Shown here one piece after another: positions 10,083 through 19,738 of a stretch of DNA of 64,000 nt. The position numbers were made by a program, and so were the translations under genes. The notes under the pieces are model-generated. The model was not told the origin of the DNA. It searched no databases and worked only from the letters and a program-made list of their open reading frames with translations. Origin of the DNA: Providencia rettgeri (lineage in GTDB: Bacteria; Pseudomonadota; Gammaproteobacteria; Enterobacterales; Enterobacteriaceae); the NCBI GenBank assembly GCA_900455085.1, contig UGTZ01000001.1, positions 1,456,501 through 1,520,500 of the forward strand, given 5' to 3'. Position 1 is the stretch's first letter. Each line of letters opens with the position of its first letter.

Positions 10083-11261
10083 ATGAATGTGATCATCGTG
10101 GGGGGCGGTATGGCGGGTGCAACATTAGCACTGGCGATATCATCCCTTAGCCAAGGAAAATTATCGGTTTCATTAATCGAGGCAGCTTTGCCAGATGGTA
10201 AACATCCCGGGTTCGACGCACGTGCGATTGCGTTAGCCCACGGTACTTGCCAATCGTTAGCAAAAATAGGTGTCTGGCCTGCTTTAGCAGATTGTGTGAC
10301 CCCCATTAATCACGTCCATGTGTCTGATAGAGGCCATGCTGGTTTTGTAAACATTGCTGCCGATGATTATCATATCGACGCTCTAGGCAATGTCATTGAA
10401 TTGCACGAAGCTGGCGCCCGCCTGTTTTCGTTGTTACGTAAAGCCCCTGGAGTTACCCTTTATTGCCCTGCAAAAGTAGAAAATGTTCATCGTGAACAAG
10501 ATATCGTTACGGTCACCTTGGATAATGGCGATAAGGTAACCGGGGAATTACTGATTGCTGCGGATGGTAGCCATTCCGCGATAGGTAAAGCCTGCCATAT
10601 GCAATGGCAACAGGATGACTATGGGCAAGTGGCTATTATCGCGAATGTGAAAACCGCCATTGACCCGCAGGGCCAAGCTTTTGAACGTTTTACTGAATTT
10701 GGCCCATTAGCACTATTGCCGATGTCACAAGGCCGTAGTTCATTGGTTTGGTGTCATCAACAAGAGCAAGCAGACACCATCAGGGCTTGGGATGATGCGA
10801 CATTTATGGATAAATTACAGCAAGCGTTTGGCTGGCGGTTAGGTGAAATCGTCATGGCAGGTAAGCGCCATTGCTATCCACTGGTATTGCGTAAAGCACT
10901 TAACCCAGTCAGTCATCGAGTTGTGTTAGTTGGAAATGCCGCTCAGACTTTGCATCCTATTGCGGGGCAAGGTTTTAATTTAGGTATCCGTGATGTGATG
11001 CAATTGGCTCACATGGTGGTAAATGCAGACGCGAAGGGGCAAGATATTGGACGTTATTCACTCCTAAGCCAATACCAGCAAGCTCGGGCGTTAGATAGAG
11101 ACAAAACGGTTACGATAACCGACGGTTTGGTTCGTTTATTTGAGAATCGCTGTTTACCGCTTATTGTCGGGCGTAACTTAGGTTTAATGGCAATGGAAAT
11201 GTTACCGCCAGCTCGTGATGTTTTGGCTCGCCAAACATTGGGTTGGGTTGCACACCAATAA
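10083..11261 (+). CDS. ubiH: 2-octaprenyl-6-methoxyphenol hydroxylase UbiH
   Basis: FAD-dependent monooxygenase of ubiquinone biosynthesis. The 392-residue product (E. coli 392) opens with the dinucleotide-binding motif VIIVGGGMAGATLALAI, has the DG motif ELLIAADGSHSAIG, and the second FAD motif VVLVGNAAQTLHPIAGQGFNLG near residue 280. It is preceded by AAAGGT and lies between pepP and ubiI, 26 nt before the latter. Confidence 0.95.
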   Translation: MNVIIVGGGMAGATLALAISSLSQGKLSVSLIEAALPDGKHPGFDARAIALAHGTCQSLAKIGVWPALADCVTPINHVHVSDRGHAGFVNIAADDYHIDALGNVIELHEAGARLFSLLRKAPGVTLYCPAKVENVHREQDIVTVTLDNGDKVTGELLIAADGSHSAIGKACHMQWQQDDYGQVAIIANVKTAIDPQGQAFERFTEFGPLALLPMSQGRSSLVWCHQQEQADTIRAWDDATFMDKLQQAFGWRLGEIVMAGKRHCYPLVLRKALNPVSHRVVLVGNAAQTLHPIAGQGFNLGIRDVMQLAHMVVNADAKGQDIGRYSLLSQYQQARALDRDKTVTITDGLVRLFENRCLPLIVGRNLGLMAMEMLPPARDVLARQTLGWVAHQ

Positions 11262-11287
11262 CCACGAAATAAAGAGGAATAAAGAAT

Positions 11288-12517
11288 ATGCAATCATTTG
11301 ATGTGGTTATCGCCGGTGGTGGTATGGTTGGGTTAGCACTCGCTTGTGGACTTGAAGGGAGTGGGCTACGTGTTGCGGTAATTGAGAATCATCCACCTAA
11401 GCTGCCATTTAGTGTAGCAGAGCCGCACGCATTAAGGGTATCAGCTATTAATGCGGCAAGTGAAAAGTTACTGTCCCATTTAGGTGTTTGGTCAACGATT
11501 AAAGGAATGCGAGCTTCTGCATATAATGGCATGGAAGTTTGGGATAACGACAGTTTTGGGCGTATTACTTTTACCGCTCAAGAGCGCAACTTAACGCATT
11601 TAGGGCATATTGTTGAAAATAAAGTCGTACGTGATGCACTATGGCAAAAGGCGTCGCAGCTTCGCGATGTGACATTATTAGCACCCGCAACGATTAAAAA
11701 AGTAGTGTGGGGAGAAAATGATGTTTTTATTACGTTAGATGATGAAAACATGTTAACAGCACGGTTAATTGTGGGGGCTGACGGGGCAAACTCGTGGTTG
11801 CGTAGTCATGCGGATATTCCATTAACCTTTTGGGATTATGAACATACCGCGTTAGTTGCTACGGTCCGAACTGAAAAACCTCACGAAGGTGTTGCTCGCC
11901 AAGCTTTTGATGGTGAAGGTATTTTGGCGTTTTTACCATTAAGTGACCCGCATCTTTGCTCGATTGTCTGGTCTCAGCCTGCCACCGAAGCAGCAAGGCG
12001 CCAGTCTTTAGAACCTACTGATTTTAATAAAGAATTGGCAGTTGCATTTGATATTCGTCTTGGTCTTTGCCAAGTGGAAAGTGATCGATTAACTATTCCA
12101 TTAACTGGACGCTATGCAAGGCAATTTGCGGCGCAACGTTTAGCGTTGTTAGGGGATGCAGCTCATACCATCCATCCATTAGCGGGCCAAGGGGTTAACC
12201 TTGGTTTTATGGATGTCGCTATGCTGATTGGTGAAATTAAACGTTTGCACCGTGAAGGCAAAGACTTTGGTCAATATTTATACTTGCGTGACTATGAGCG
12301 TAGCCGTAAGCACAGTGCAGCGTTGATGTTAGCTGGTATGCAAGGCTTCCGTGAATTATTCGATGGTAATAACCCTGCGAAGAAGTTGCTGCGTGATATT
12401 GGGCTAGTGCTAGCGGATAGCTTACCGGGGGTTAAACCGCAATTATTGAACCATGCGATGGGGCTATTTGATATGCCTAAGTGGCTGGAACAACTCCAAG
12501 TTGAAGACGCTCTCTAA
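11288..12517 (+). CDS. ubiI: FAD-dependent 2-octaprenylphenol hydroxylase UbiI (VisC)
   Basis: Paralogue of UbiH that carries out the C5 hydroxylation in ubiquinone synthesis. 409 residues with N-terminal FDVVIAGGGMVGLALACGL, the LIVGADGANSWLRS motif and LALLGDAAHTIHPLAGQGVN. It is the last gene of the pepP-ubiH-ubiI run and has a strong terminator at 12530. Ribosome binding sequence AGAGGAATAAAG precedes ATG 11288. Confidence 0.95.
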   Translation: MQSFDVVIAGGGMVGLALACGLEGSGLRVAVIENHPPKLPFSVAEPHALRVSAINAASEKLLSHLGVWSTIKGMRASAYNGMEVWDNDSFGRITFTAQERNLTHLGHIVENKVVRDALWQKASQLRDVTLLAPATIKKVVWGENDVFITLDDENMLTARLIVGADGANSWLRSHADIPLTFWDYEHTALVATVRTEKPHEGVARQAFDGEGILAFLPLSDPHLCSIVWSQPATEAARRQSLEPTDFNKELAVAFDIRLGLCQVESDRLTIPLTGRYARQFAAQRLALLGDAAHTIHPLAGQGVNLGFMDVAMLIGEIKRLHREGKDFGQYLYLRDYERSRKHSAALMLAGMQGFRELFDGNNPAKKLLRDIGLVLADSLPGVKPQLLNHAMGLFDMPKWLEQLQVEDAL

Positions 12518-12529
12518 ATTCCTTTCTGT

Positions 12530-12564
12530 AAAGGCACAATTGATAAATATTGTGCCTTTTCTTT
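12530..12564 (+). terminator. Rho-independent terminator after ubiI
   Basis: AAAGGCACAAT pairs perfectly with ATTGTGCCTTT across an 8-nt loop and is followed by T-rich sequence. Confidence 0.9.
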
Positions 12565-13036
12565 ATTTATCTCAATACACATAGGGTCACCACTGATTTC
12601 TGTATAAGAAATAATCCTAATGACCTCGTTTTAATATGAGTAGTAGAGCTCTTCTTTTATTTCCTGACTGAAAAAAACTAATTACATTCATTTTTCGCAT
12701 TAGTTTTATTTATATTGCTGTGGTGGGTTTTATTTATCAAGGTATCATTCAAATTCTAGTTTTGGTGATATTTTGCACCATTAGACTCTAAATGTAAGGG
12801 TTTTGAGTGATCATTCTCAATTATTTAACAAAAATCGCTGGCAAAATCAGAGCGCAATCAGTAATACAGAGGAATGGTAGCCCTATTTTTTTTTATAGAA
12901 TAGAACCGCAAACAGTGGTAGGTTTTTAAAAAGTTATCGTTTGCGTCGGGTTAAAATTATCACGTGATTTTGTTGCAGATGGGTAATTTTCACCACGCAA
13001 TCACCCTGTCATATTAATAATGTAAAGAGGGTATTC
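12565..13036. other. Gene-free stretch upstream of gcvT
   Basis: About 470 nt, AT-rich. It should hold the gcvTHP promoter (in E. coli controlled by GcvA, Lrp, CRP and PurR), but I cannot assign any of these sites with confidence. I see no open frame, tRNA or glycine riboswitch. GTAAAGAGGG just before 13037 supplies the gcvT ribosome binding site. Confidence 0.5.
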
Positions 13037-14130
13037 ATGGTAAAGCAAACAACACTATATGATGAACATATAGCCTGCGGTGCAAAAATGGTCGATTTTC
13101 ATGGTTGGATGATGCCGTTGCATTATGGTTCACAGATCAATGAACATAATTTTGTCAGAACCGAAGCAGGGATGTTTGATGTTTCCCATATGACTATTGT
13201 TGATTTACACGGCGAAGGCTGTCGTGATTTTCTGCGTTATCTTCTCGCCAACGATATCAATAAACTTACAGAGCAAGGTAAAGCCTTATATACAGGTATG
13301 CTGAATGCTTCTGGTGGTGTTATTGATGACCTGATTGTGTATTACCTCGCTGATGACTTTTATCGTCTCGTCGTCAACTCAGCAACACGTGATAAAGACC
13401 TCGCTTGGATTGAGCAGCATGCTAAAGGCTATGCGGTTGAAATTCGTGTTCGCGATGATTTAGCACTATTGGCTGTTCAAGGGCCACAAGCGCCAGAAAA
13501 AGTTCATTCATTACTCAGTGTGGAACAAAACAGTGCTATTGAAGGAATGAAACCATTTTATGGTGTTCAAGCAGGGGATTTGTTCATCGCAACCACTGGG
13601 TATACTGGTGAAAAAGGTTATGAAATTGCCCTGCCTAAAGAGCAGGTCGTTGAATTTTGGCATAAACTGCTTAAGTCTGGAGTTCACCCTGCGGCTTAGG
13701 GGCACGTGATACCTTACGCCTTGAAGCCGGTATGAACCTATATGGACAAGATATGGATGAAAGCATTTCTCCCCTTGCCGCGAATATGGGCTGGACGATC
13801 GCTTGGAAACCTGAAGATCGTCAATTTATTGGCCGTGAAGCATTGGAAAAATTACGCGAACAAGGTACTGAAAAACTTGTCGGTATTGTGATGCGTGAAA
13901 AAGGTATACTGCGTGCGGGGCAAGTTGTCCGCTTTACTGATGAACTTGGGAAACTACAAGAAGGGGTGATAACCAGTGGCTCTTTCTCGCCAACCCTTGG
14001 CTTTAGTATTGCGTTAGCGCGTGTCCCGAACGGAATTCAAGGCAAAGCAATTGTTGAAATCAGACAAAGAGAGATGCCAGTTGAAGTCGTTAAACCGGGC
14101 TTTGTCCGTGAAGGAAAATGCTTAGTGTAA
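13037..14130 (+). CDS. gcvT: Glycine cleavage system T protein (aminomethyltransferase), one frameshift
   Basis: Transfers the aminomethyl group from GcvH to tetrahydrofolate, releasing ammonia. MVKQTTLYDEHIACGAKMVDFHGWMMP, MFDVSHM and ATTGYTGEKGYEI are characteristic. The frame stops after KSGVHPAA because one base (probably G) is missing at about 13690-13696; the correct continuation GLGARDTLRLEAGMNLYGQ follows in the next frame. Adding one base gives 364 residues, the E. coli length. First gene of gcvTHP. Confidence 0.95.
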
Positions 14131-14175
14131 TTTGGGCGAATCTAATTAATAAATTTAAAAATTGAGAGGCTAATG

Positions 14176-14568
14176 ATGAGCAATACACCTAAAGAATTAA
14201 TGTACACCCGTGAACATGAGTGGCTGCGCGATGAAGGTAATGGTGAGTTTACGGTTGGTATCACCGAACATGCACAAGAAACGTTAGGTGACATGGTGTT
14301 TGTTGATTTACCCGAAGTAGGTACTGTGGTAAGTGCAGGTGATGACGTTGCAGTCGTCGAGTCAGTTAAAGCGGCATCCGATATTTACGCTCCTCTGAGT
14401 GGCGAAATTGTGGCGGTTAATGGCGAACTGAATGATGCGCCAGAACTTGTGAACGAACAGCCATACCAAGAAGGCTGGATTTTCCGCATTAAAGCATCCG
14501 ATACCGCAGAGCTGGCGGATTTAATTGATGCGGCGGGTTATACCTCTATGATCGAAGCCGAAGAATAA
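14176..14568 (+). CDS. gcvH: Glycine cleavage system H protein
   Basis: Lipoyl carrier protein that shuttles the aminomethyl intermediate between GcvP and GcvT. 130 residues from ATG 14176; this ATG lies six bases after GAGAGG, better than ATG 14173. The lipoylation site is the lysine in ESVKAASDIY, and GWIFRIKASD precedes the C-terminal helix. It is 45 nt after gcvT. Confidence 0.95.
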   Translation: MSNTPKELMYTREHEWLRDEGNGEFTVGITEHAQETLGDMVFVDLPEVGTVVSAGDDVAVVESVKAASDIYAPLSGEIVAVNGELNDAPELVNEQPYQEGWIFRIKASDTAELADLIDAAGYTSMIEAEE

Positions 14569-14587
14569 AATCCTAGTCATATTTCTT

Positions 14588-14676
14588 CTTGTGGCGGCGT
14601 TGGCTTCGCTCATTCGCCCTAGTCACATACTGATGTATGCTCCTAGGGTCTTATTCGTTTGCCGCCTAGCCACAAG
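14588..14676. repeat. Intergenic palindromic repeat A between gcvH and gcvP
   Basis: The outer ends CTTGTGG and CCACAAG are inverted repeats, GGCGGC and GCCGCC pair inside them, and the centre is a near-perfect hairpin: CCCTAG, CATAC, TGAT loop, GTATG, CTAGGG. The layout resembles mobile palindromic repeats scattered in enterobacterial intergenic regions, with the hallmark CACATAC...GTATG core. Confidence 0.75.
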
Positions 14677-14704
14677 ATGAACTATTTATAGGATTTATTA
14701 ATAC

Positions 14705-14855
14705 GCTTGTTTTATGGGTGGATGCACTCAACAACTCGGGTCACATACTTGTGTATGTCCCCCAAGATTGTCTACGTTTGCCGCCTAGCCACAACGCAAC
14801 CTATTTAGAATAAACACTTTTTAGTGATAGCCATAAGATGAGCTATTTAGAGGAT
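14705..14855. repeat. Diverged copies of the gcvH-gcvP intergenic repeat
   Basis: A second copy at about 14705-14794 keeps the TCACATACTTGTGTATG core and the right arm GCCGCCTAGCCACAA. A third remnant at about 14826-14855 keeps only the right flank (TAGCCATAAGATGAGCTATTT), which also follows copy A as TAGCCACAAGATGAACTATTT. Near 14875 a short direct repeat of AAGAAAC occurs three times. Confidence 0.6.
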
Positions 14856-14990
14856 TGATAAAATATAATTAGTAAGAAACAAGAAACAAGAAACAAGCAG
14901 CAATATCATTGATTTTAAGCGTTATCTCGCAAGTTCCGTAATAACCGCCCTACAACTTATGCATAGCAGACAAAGGATGGGAACACAGAT

Positions 14991-17867
14991 ATGTCGATGT
15001 CACTGAGTCAATTAGAAAACCGTTCAGAATTCATTTCGCGCCACATTGGTTCATCAGAACAACAATTAAAAACCATGTTAGACACCGTGGGTGCAACGTC
15101 ATTAGATGCTTTGATGGACAAAATTGTCCCTAAAGCCATTTTGCTTGCAGAGCCACCAAGAGTGGGTGGGGGAGCAACTGAGCAAGAAGCCTTAGCTGAA
15201 TTAAAAGCGATAGCGTCACTCAATAAGCGCTACAAAAGCTACATTGGTATGGGGTATGCGCCTGCAGTGCTTCCACCGGTTATTTTGCGTAATTTATTAG
15301 AAAACCCGGGTTGGTATACCGCTTATACGCCATACCAACCGGAGGTGTCACAAGGTCGTTTAGAATCATTATTGAATTTTCAACAGGTAACTATCGACCT
15401 TACTGGTTTAGACCTTGCCTCTGCGTCGTTATTAGATGAAGCCACTGCTGCGGCTGAAGCTATGGCAATGGCAAAACGGATCAGCAAACTGAAAGATGCG
15501 GAACGCTTTTTTGTAGCAGATGATGTTCATCCGCAAACGCTAGATGTCGTTCGCACGCGTGCGGGTACTTTTGGTTTTGAAGTGATTGTGGATAGCGCAG
15601 AGAAAGCATTGGAACACGAAGGTGTTTTTGGTGTGTTACTTCAGCAGGTTGGCTCGACAGGTAATGTCCATGACTACAGCGCGCTCTTTGCTCAGCTAAA
15701 AGAGCGTAAAATTGTCAGCTGTGTTGCTGCAGATATGATGGCACTAGTATTACTGACCGCACCGGGTAAGCAAGGGGCGGATATTGTCTTCGGTTCAGCG
15801 CAACGTTTTGGTGTTCCCATGGGTTATGGTGGACCTCATGCGGCATTTTTTGCGTGTCGTGACGAATTTAAACGGGCAATGCCGGGACGTATTATCGGTG
15901 TGTCTCGTGATGCGGCAGGTAATACTGCACTACGTATGGCGATGCAAACCCGTGAGCAGCATATTCGCCGTGAAAAAGCGAACTCGAATATTTGTACATC
16001 CCAAGTGCTGTTAGCCAATATTGCAGCCATGTATGCGGTTTATCATGGACCAAAAGGGCTGAAAATAATTGCAGAGCGCATTCATCGCTTTAGCTCTATT
16101 TTTGCCAAGGCATTAGCAGATGCAGGTTTCGTATCACGCCATAAAACTTGGTTTGATACACTTTGCATTGAAGTCGCAGACAAAACAGCAGTGCTAGCGC
16201 GTGCTGAAAAAGCCAAAGTGAATTTACGCACTGACATTCGTGGTGCAGTCGGTGTGACTTTTAGTGAAATCACGACCCGCCAAGATTTAAATGAATTGTT
16301 TGCAGTGATCACCGGTGTCGAAACTAAGCTGGATTTTGAAAAACTAGATCAGTCAGTTTCCGCGACAGAACAAGCAATTCCAAACACGATGAGACGTGAT
16401 GATGAAATTTTAGTACATCCCAACTTTCATCGTTACCACAGTGAAACCGAAATGATGCGCTACATGCATAGCTTAGAGCGTAAAGATTTAGCATTAAACC
16501 AAGCTATGATCCCACTCGGTTCTTGTACCATGAAGCTTAATGCGGCTGCGGAAATGATCCCAATTACCTGGCCTGAATTTGGCGAGCTACATCCGTTTTG
16601 TCCACCTGAGCAGGCGCAAGGTTATCATCAAATGATAGAACAGCTTTCTCATTGGTTAGTACAATTGACCGGTTATGATGCGGTTTGTATGCAACCTAAC
16701 TCAGGGGCTCAAGGTGAATATGCAGGTTTATTAGCTATTCGTCGTTACCATGAAAGTCGCAATGAAGGGGAGAGAAATATTTGTTTGATCCCAGCTTCTG
16801 CTCACGGTACTAATCCAGCTTCTGCGCATATGGCAGGTATGGAAGTGGTGGTAGTGCGTTGTGATGATGAAGGTAATATCGACTTAACTGATTTACGTGA
16901 AAAAGCCCAGCAACATAGCGAAGCTCTTTCTTGTGTGATGGTAACTTACCCATCAACCCACGGGGTATATGAAGAAAGTATTCGTGAAGTGTGTGAAATT
17001 ATTCACCAATATGGCGGCCAAGTATACCTTGATGGCGCAAATATGAATGCTCAGGTTGGGTTAACAACTCCAGGCTTTATTGGTGCGGATGTTTCTCACC
17101 TAAATTTACATAAAACATTCTGTATTCCTCATGGCGGTGGTGGCCCAGGTATGGGGCCTATTGGTGTGAAAAAGCACTTAGCACCGTTCGTACCGGGGCA
17201 TTCTGTGGTTGAGCAAGAAATGTTAACTGACCAAGGTGCGGTATCAGCCGCCCCATTTGGTAGTGCATCAATTTTGCCAATTAGCTGGATGTATATTCGT
17301 ATGATGGGCTCTTATGGCTTACGTAAAGCCAGCCAAGTTGCCATTTTAAATGCTAACTATATTGCTAAGCGTCTTTCTGGTCGTTATGACATTTTATATA
17401 CAGGGCAAGAAGGCTATGTGGCTCATGAGTGTATTGTCGATTTACGTCCGATTAAAAAAGACACGGGTATCAGTGAACTGGATATTGCTAAGCGTTTGAT
17501 TGATTATGGTTTCCATGCACCAACCATGTCTTTCCCTGTGGCGGGAACATTAATGATTGAGCCGACAGAGTCTGAAAGTATTACGGAAATTGATCGGTTC
17601 ATTGATGCTATGTTAGCTATCCGTGATGAAATTGACCAAGTAGTGAAAGGCCAATGGACGTTAGAAGATAACCCATTAGTGAATTCGCCTCATGTGCAAA
17701 CAGAGTTAGCAGGGGAGTGGCCTCATAGTTATAGCCGTGAGCTTGCCGTATTCCCTACTGAACAAACGAAAGCGAATAAATATTGGCCTGCGGTAAAACG
17801 CCTTGATGATGTGTATGGGGACCGTCACCTACACTGTTCGTGCGTACCGATTGAAGATTATATGTAG
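14991..17867 (+). CDS. gcvP: Glycine dehydrogenase (decarboxylating), P protein
   Basis: PLP enzyme that decarboxylates glycine and loads the aminomethyl group onto GcvH lipoate. 958 residues in one frame (E. coli 957). The PLP lysine is in HLNLHKTFCIPHGGGGPG near residue 708; other signatures are YTPYQPEVSQGRLE and LPISWMYIRMMG. It is separated from gcvH by about 420 nt of repeats, much longer than the gap in E. coli, yet still reads as the last gene of gcvTHP. Confidence 0.96.
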   Translation: MSMSLSQLENRSEFISRHIGSSEQQLKTMLDTVGATSLDALMDKIVPKAILLAEPPRVGGGATEQEALAELKAIASLNKRYKSYIGMGYAPAVLPPVILRNLLENPGWYTAYTPYQPEVSQGRLESLLNFQQVTIDLTGLDLASASLLDEATAAAEAMAMAKRISKLKDAERFFVADDVHPQTLDVVRTRAGTFGFEVIVDSAEKALEHEGVFGVLLQQVGSTGNVHDYSALFAQLKERKIVSCVAADMMALVLLTAPGKQGADIVFGSAQRFGVPMGYGGPHAAFFACRDEFKRAMPGRIIGVSRDAAGNTALRMAMQTREQHIRREKANSNICTSQVLLANIAAMYAVYHGPKGLKIIAERIHRFSSIFAKALADAGFVSRHKTWFDTLCIEVADKTAVLARAEKAKVNLRTDIRGAVGVTFSEITTRQDLNELFAVITGVETKLDFEKLDQSVSATEQAIPNTMRRDDEILVHPNFHRYHSETEMMRYMHSLERKDLALNQAMIPLGSCTMKLNAAAEMIPITWPEFGELHPFCPPEQAQGYHQMIEQLSHWLVQLTGYDAVCMQPNSGAQGEYAGLLAIRRYHESRNEGERNICLIPASAHGTNPASAHMAGMEVVVVRCDDEGNIDLTDLREKAQQHSEALSCVMVTYPSTHGVYEESIREVCEIIHQYGGQVYLDGANMNAQVGLTTPGFIGADVSHLNLHKTFCIPHGGGGPGMGPIGVKKHLAPFVPGHSVVEQEMLTDQGAVSAAPFGSASILPISWMYIRMMGSYGLRKASQVAILNANYIAKRLSGRYDILYTGQEGYVAHECIVDLRPIKKDTGISELDIAKRLIDYGFHAPTMSFPVAGTLMIEPTESESITEIDRFIDAMLAIRDEIDQVVKGQWTLEDNPLVNSPHVQTELAGEWPHSYSRELAVFPTEQTKANKYWPAVKRLDDVYGDRHLHCSCVPIEDYM

Positions 17868-17913
17868 GAATAAATCACACCTTTCATTAAATAGTGTGAA
17901 TTAAATATGTTTT

Positions 17914-17951
17914 AGGCTTGATTTCGATAGTTTACTGAAATCAAGCCTTTA
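17914..17951. terminator. Bidirectional terminator between gcvP and the YWTD-protein gene
   Basis: AGGCTTGATTTC pairs perfectly with GAAATCAAGCCT across an 11-nt loop; T-rich flanks on both sides suit the two convergent genes. Confidence 0.9.
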
Positions 17952-17964
17952 TTTATGGATATTT

Positions 17965-18861
17965 CTAACCTAAATATTGTGAAATCCCCGTATAATTTTT
18001 ACCTTGGTATAGCTTTTCCACTTCACCTGTTTCCATAACGACTTGGTAAACCCCCCCATTAAGGTCGGCGACATACATCAGTTTTGCTGATTTATCATAT
18101 GTCAGCCCAATTGCTTCTTTAAAACCACGGCTTATTACCTTGTAATGGCTTAATCCATCAGCAGTAATATTGGCACAATTTAAGCTATTACCATCGGGCT
18201 CAGCGCCTCTATCTGTCCAATATAAAATATGGGTCTCTTCATCAAGCAATAAATCAATAGGTTCGGGTAGGTCTTGAAGGAGCAATTGAATATCGTTTCG
18301 TTGATTGGCTGATTGTTGGGTTTTAGGCGTTAATGGCACCCTAAAGATACGACCTAAATTACCTTTAGGGGTTCCTTTTTGAGTCCAGTAGAGCCAATTA
18401 TTTGCGACATCAACAGTAATGCCAACACATTGGTCTAAGATATCTACTTTATTGTGTTTATCTCGGGGTCTTGCTACATGGACGAATAAATTAGAACCAT
18501 CGATATTACACGATGAAACCATACCTCCTTCACGGTCACACCAATATAATCGTTGATTCACTAAATCAAGATGTAATTGTTTTGGCGTTCTTATTTTTCC
18601 ATTGCCTAATAGCATTTTTCTGCCAGTGCCATCAAAATTCATCACATTGATGGAACCATCGTCAGCCTCATAATCATCCCCCATATTGCTCCAATAAATT
18701 AATCGATTAGCAGGGTCAATAGCAATGCCGTCAGGGGTTCCACCGAGTTCTTCGATAATTGGGATTGTTTGACGAGTTGATTTATTGAATTGAACTATAG
18801 CGGGTGAATGGACATCTAGTAGTAAAAGGTAAGGATTTGAATATTCATTGAATTTTTGCAT
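17965..18861 (-). CDS. YWTD-repeat (LDL-receptor class B-like) beta-propeller protein
   Basis: 298 residues, no signal peptide and no membrane segment, so probably cytoplasmic. At least five evenly spaced blades carry YWTD-like motifs: RLIYWSNMG, RLYWCDREGG, WLYWTQKG, ILYWTDRG and LMYVADLNGG, implying a six-bladed propeller as in the LDL-receptor class B fold. Function is unknown; propellers of this type can be binding proteins or lactonase-like enzymes. ATG 18861 has GAGG six bases upstream and gives the N-terminus MQKFNEYSNPYLLLLD; a longer frame starting further upstream lacks such support. It stands alone between gcvP and an HD hydrolase gene. Confidence 0.75.
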   Translation of the reverse strand: MQKFNEYSNPYLLLLDVHSPAIVQFNKSTRQTIPIIEELGGTPDGIAIDPANRLIYWSNMGDDYEADDGSINVMNFDGTGRKMLLGNGKIRTPKQLHLDLVNQRLYWCDREGGMVSSCNIDGSNLFVHVARPRDKHNKVDILDQCVGITVDVANNWLYWTQKGTPKGNLGRIFRVPLTPKTQQSANQRNDIQLLLQDLPEPIDLLLDEETHILYWTDRGAEPDGNSLNCANITADGLSHYKVISRGFKEAIGLTYDKSAKLMYVADLNGGVYQVVMETGEVEKLYQGKNYTGISQYLG

Positions 18862-19076
18862 TTTAAACCTCACAGGCAAATGTTCAATGATAAAGATAGG
18901 AGTGATATTAATAATTAGCAAGTTATTAATATTGGTATTTCTATATAAGTCGAGATTAATAATTATTAAAAAATATAAAGTGGTTTATTATTTAAATTAA
19001 AATAATGAATTAGTGAAAGGTATATCTTACTATGGGCAATACATATTAGATTAGATGAGTGTAAAAACGTTAAATG

Positions 19077-19096
19077 AAGCGGCTTTTCAGCCGCTT
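19077..19096 (-). terminator. Hairpin after the HD-domain hydrolase gene
   Basis: AAGCGGCT and AGCCGCTT form a perfect 8-bp stem with a 4-nt loop, 10 nt beyond the stop of the minus-strand HD gene; a short T-rich tract follows on that strand. Confidence 0.65.
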
Positions 19097-19106
19097 TGGG
19101 CGACAA

Positions 19107-19727
19107 TTACAGCAACCAGCCTTTTTGCTGAGCTAGCTCCAATTGTAATTTAAGTTGTTGATAAAATTCAGGTAGGATCTGTTGAATATAATCACATTTA
19201 CTGAGAACTTGTTCCAGACGAATGTGGTTTTCGACCCAGCTTTGCCCTTGATTGTGCAGGTTCATCAGCATTGGCATTGCTCGGTCAATGGCATTCGCAT
19301 ACACAGATTCCGGGGTTTCTAATGCATCATATTCATTCCATAAAGCTAGCAATGTTTCATTTTGCGGGCTAGGCAGTAAGTTAAAAATACGCTTAGCCGC
19401 TTTAACTTCTTCTTCATGAATAGCATCACGAGCGGCATTATCAAATACCAATACATCACCTGCGTCAATTTCAACAATGTCATGCACAAGGGCAAGTTTT
19501 ATCGCATGTTCGATATTAACGCCTTGTACATAGGGTGCAAAACTCATGGCTGCAACCGCAAATTGCCAACTGTGTTCTGCTGTATTTTCTTGGCGTTCAC
19601 GGTTCAATAACTTATTTTTACGATAAACACTTTTGAGTTTATCTAATTCCATCAAAAATTGGACGACTTCGGTAAAAGCCCCAAAATTAACCACCTCTAC
19701 GGGCTTGCTACCTAATGCAGATGACAT
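19107..19727 (-). CDS. HD-domain phosphohydrolase (HD_3 / YfbR-like)
   Basis: 206 residues with the metal-binding HD pattern: TAEHSWQFAVAA supplies the first His, LALVHDIVEIDAGD the HD pair, and DRAMPMLMNL the distal Asp. This is the HD_3 class that includes 5'-nucleotidase-type enzymes acting on nucleoside monophosphates. The substrate cannot be read from sequence. It ends 12 nt before ygfZ on the same strand side, its start lying just downstream of the ygfZ stop, so the two may be cotranscribed. Confidence 0.8.
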   Translation of the reverse strand: MSSALGSKPVEVVNFGAFTEVVQFLMELDKLKSVYRKNKLLNRERQENTAEHSWQFAVAAMSFAPYVQGVNIEHAIKLALVHDIVEIDAGDVLVFDNAARDAIHEEEVKAAKRIFNLLPSPQNETLLALWNEYDALETPESVYANAIDRAMPMLMNLHNQGQSWVENHIRLEQVLSKCDYIQQILPEFYQQLKLQLELAQQKGWLL

Positions 19728-19738
19728 AAAAACTCCAA

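Noticed and set aside
12565..13036. Glycine riboswitch upstream of gcvT
   Set aside because: No recognisable aptamer core is seen, and enterobacterial gcvTHP operons are controlled by GcvA/GcvR and Lrp.
14588..14855. Repeats between gcvH and gcvP as a CRISPR array
   Set aside because: Copies are diverged, not evenly spaced, internally palindromic and lack unique spacers; no cas genes are present.
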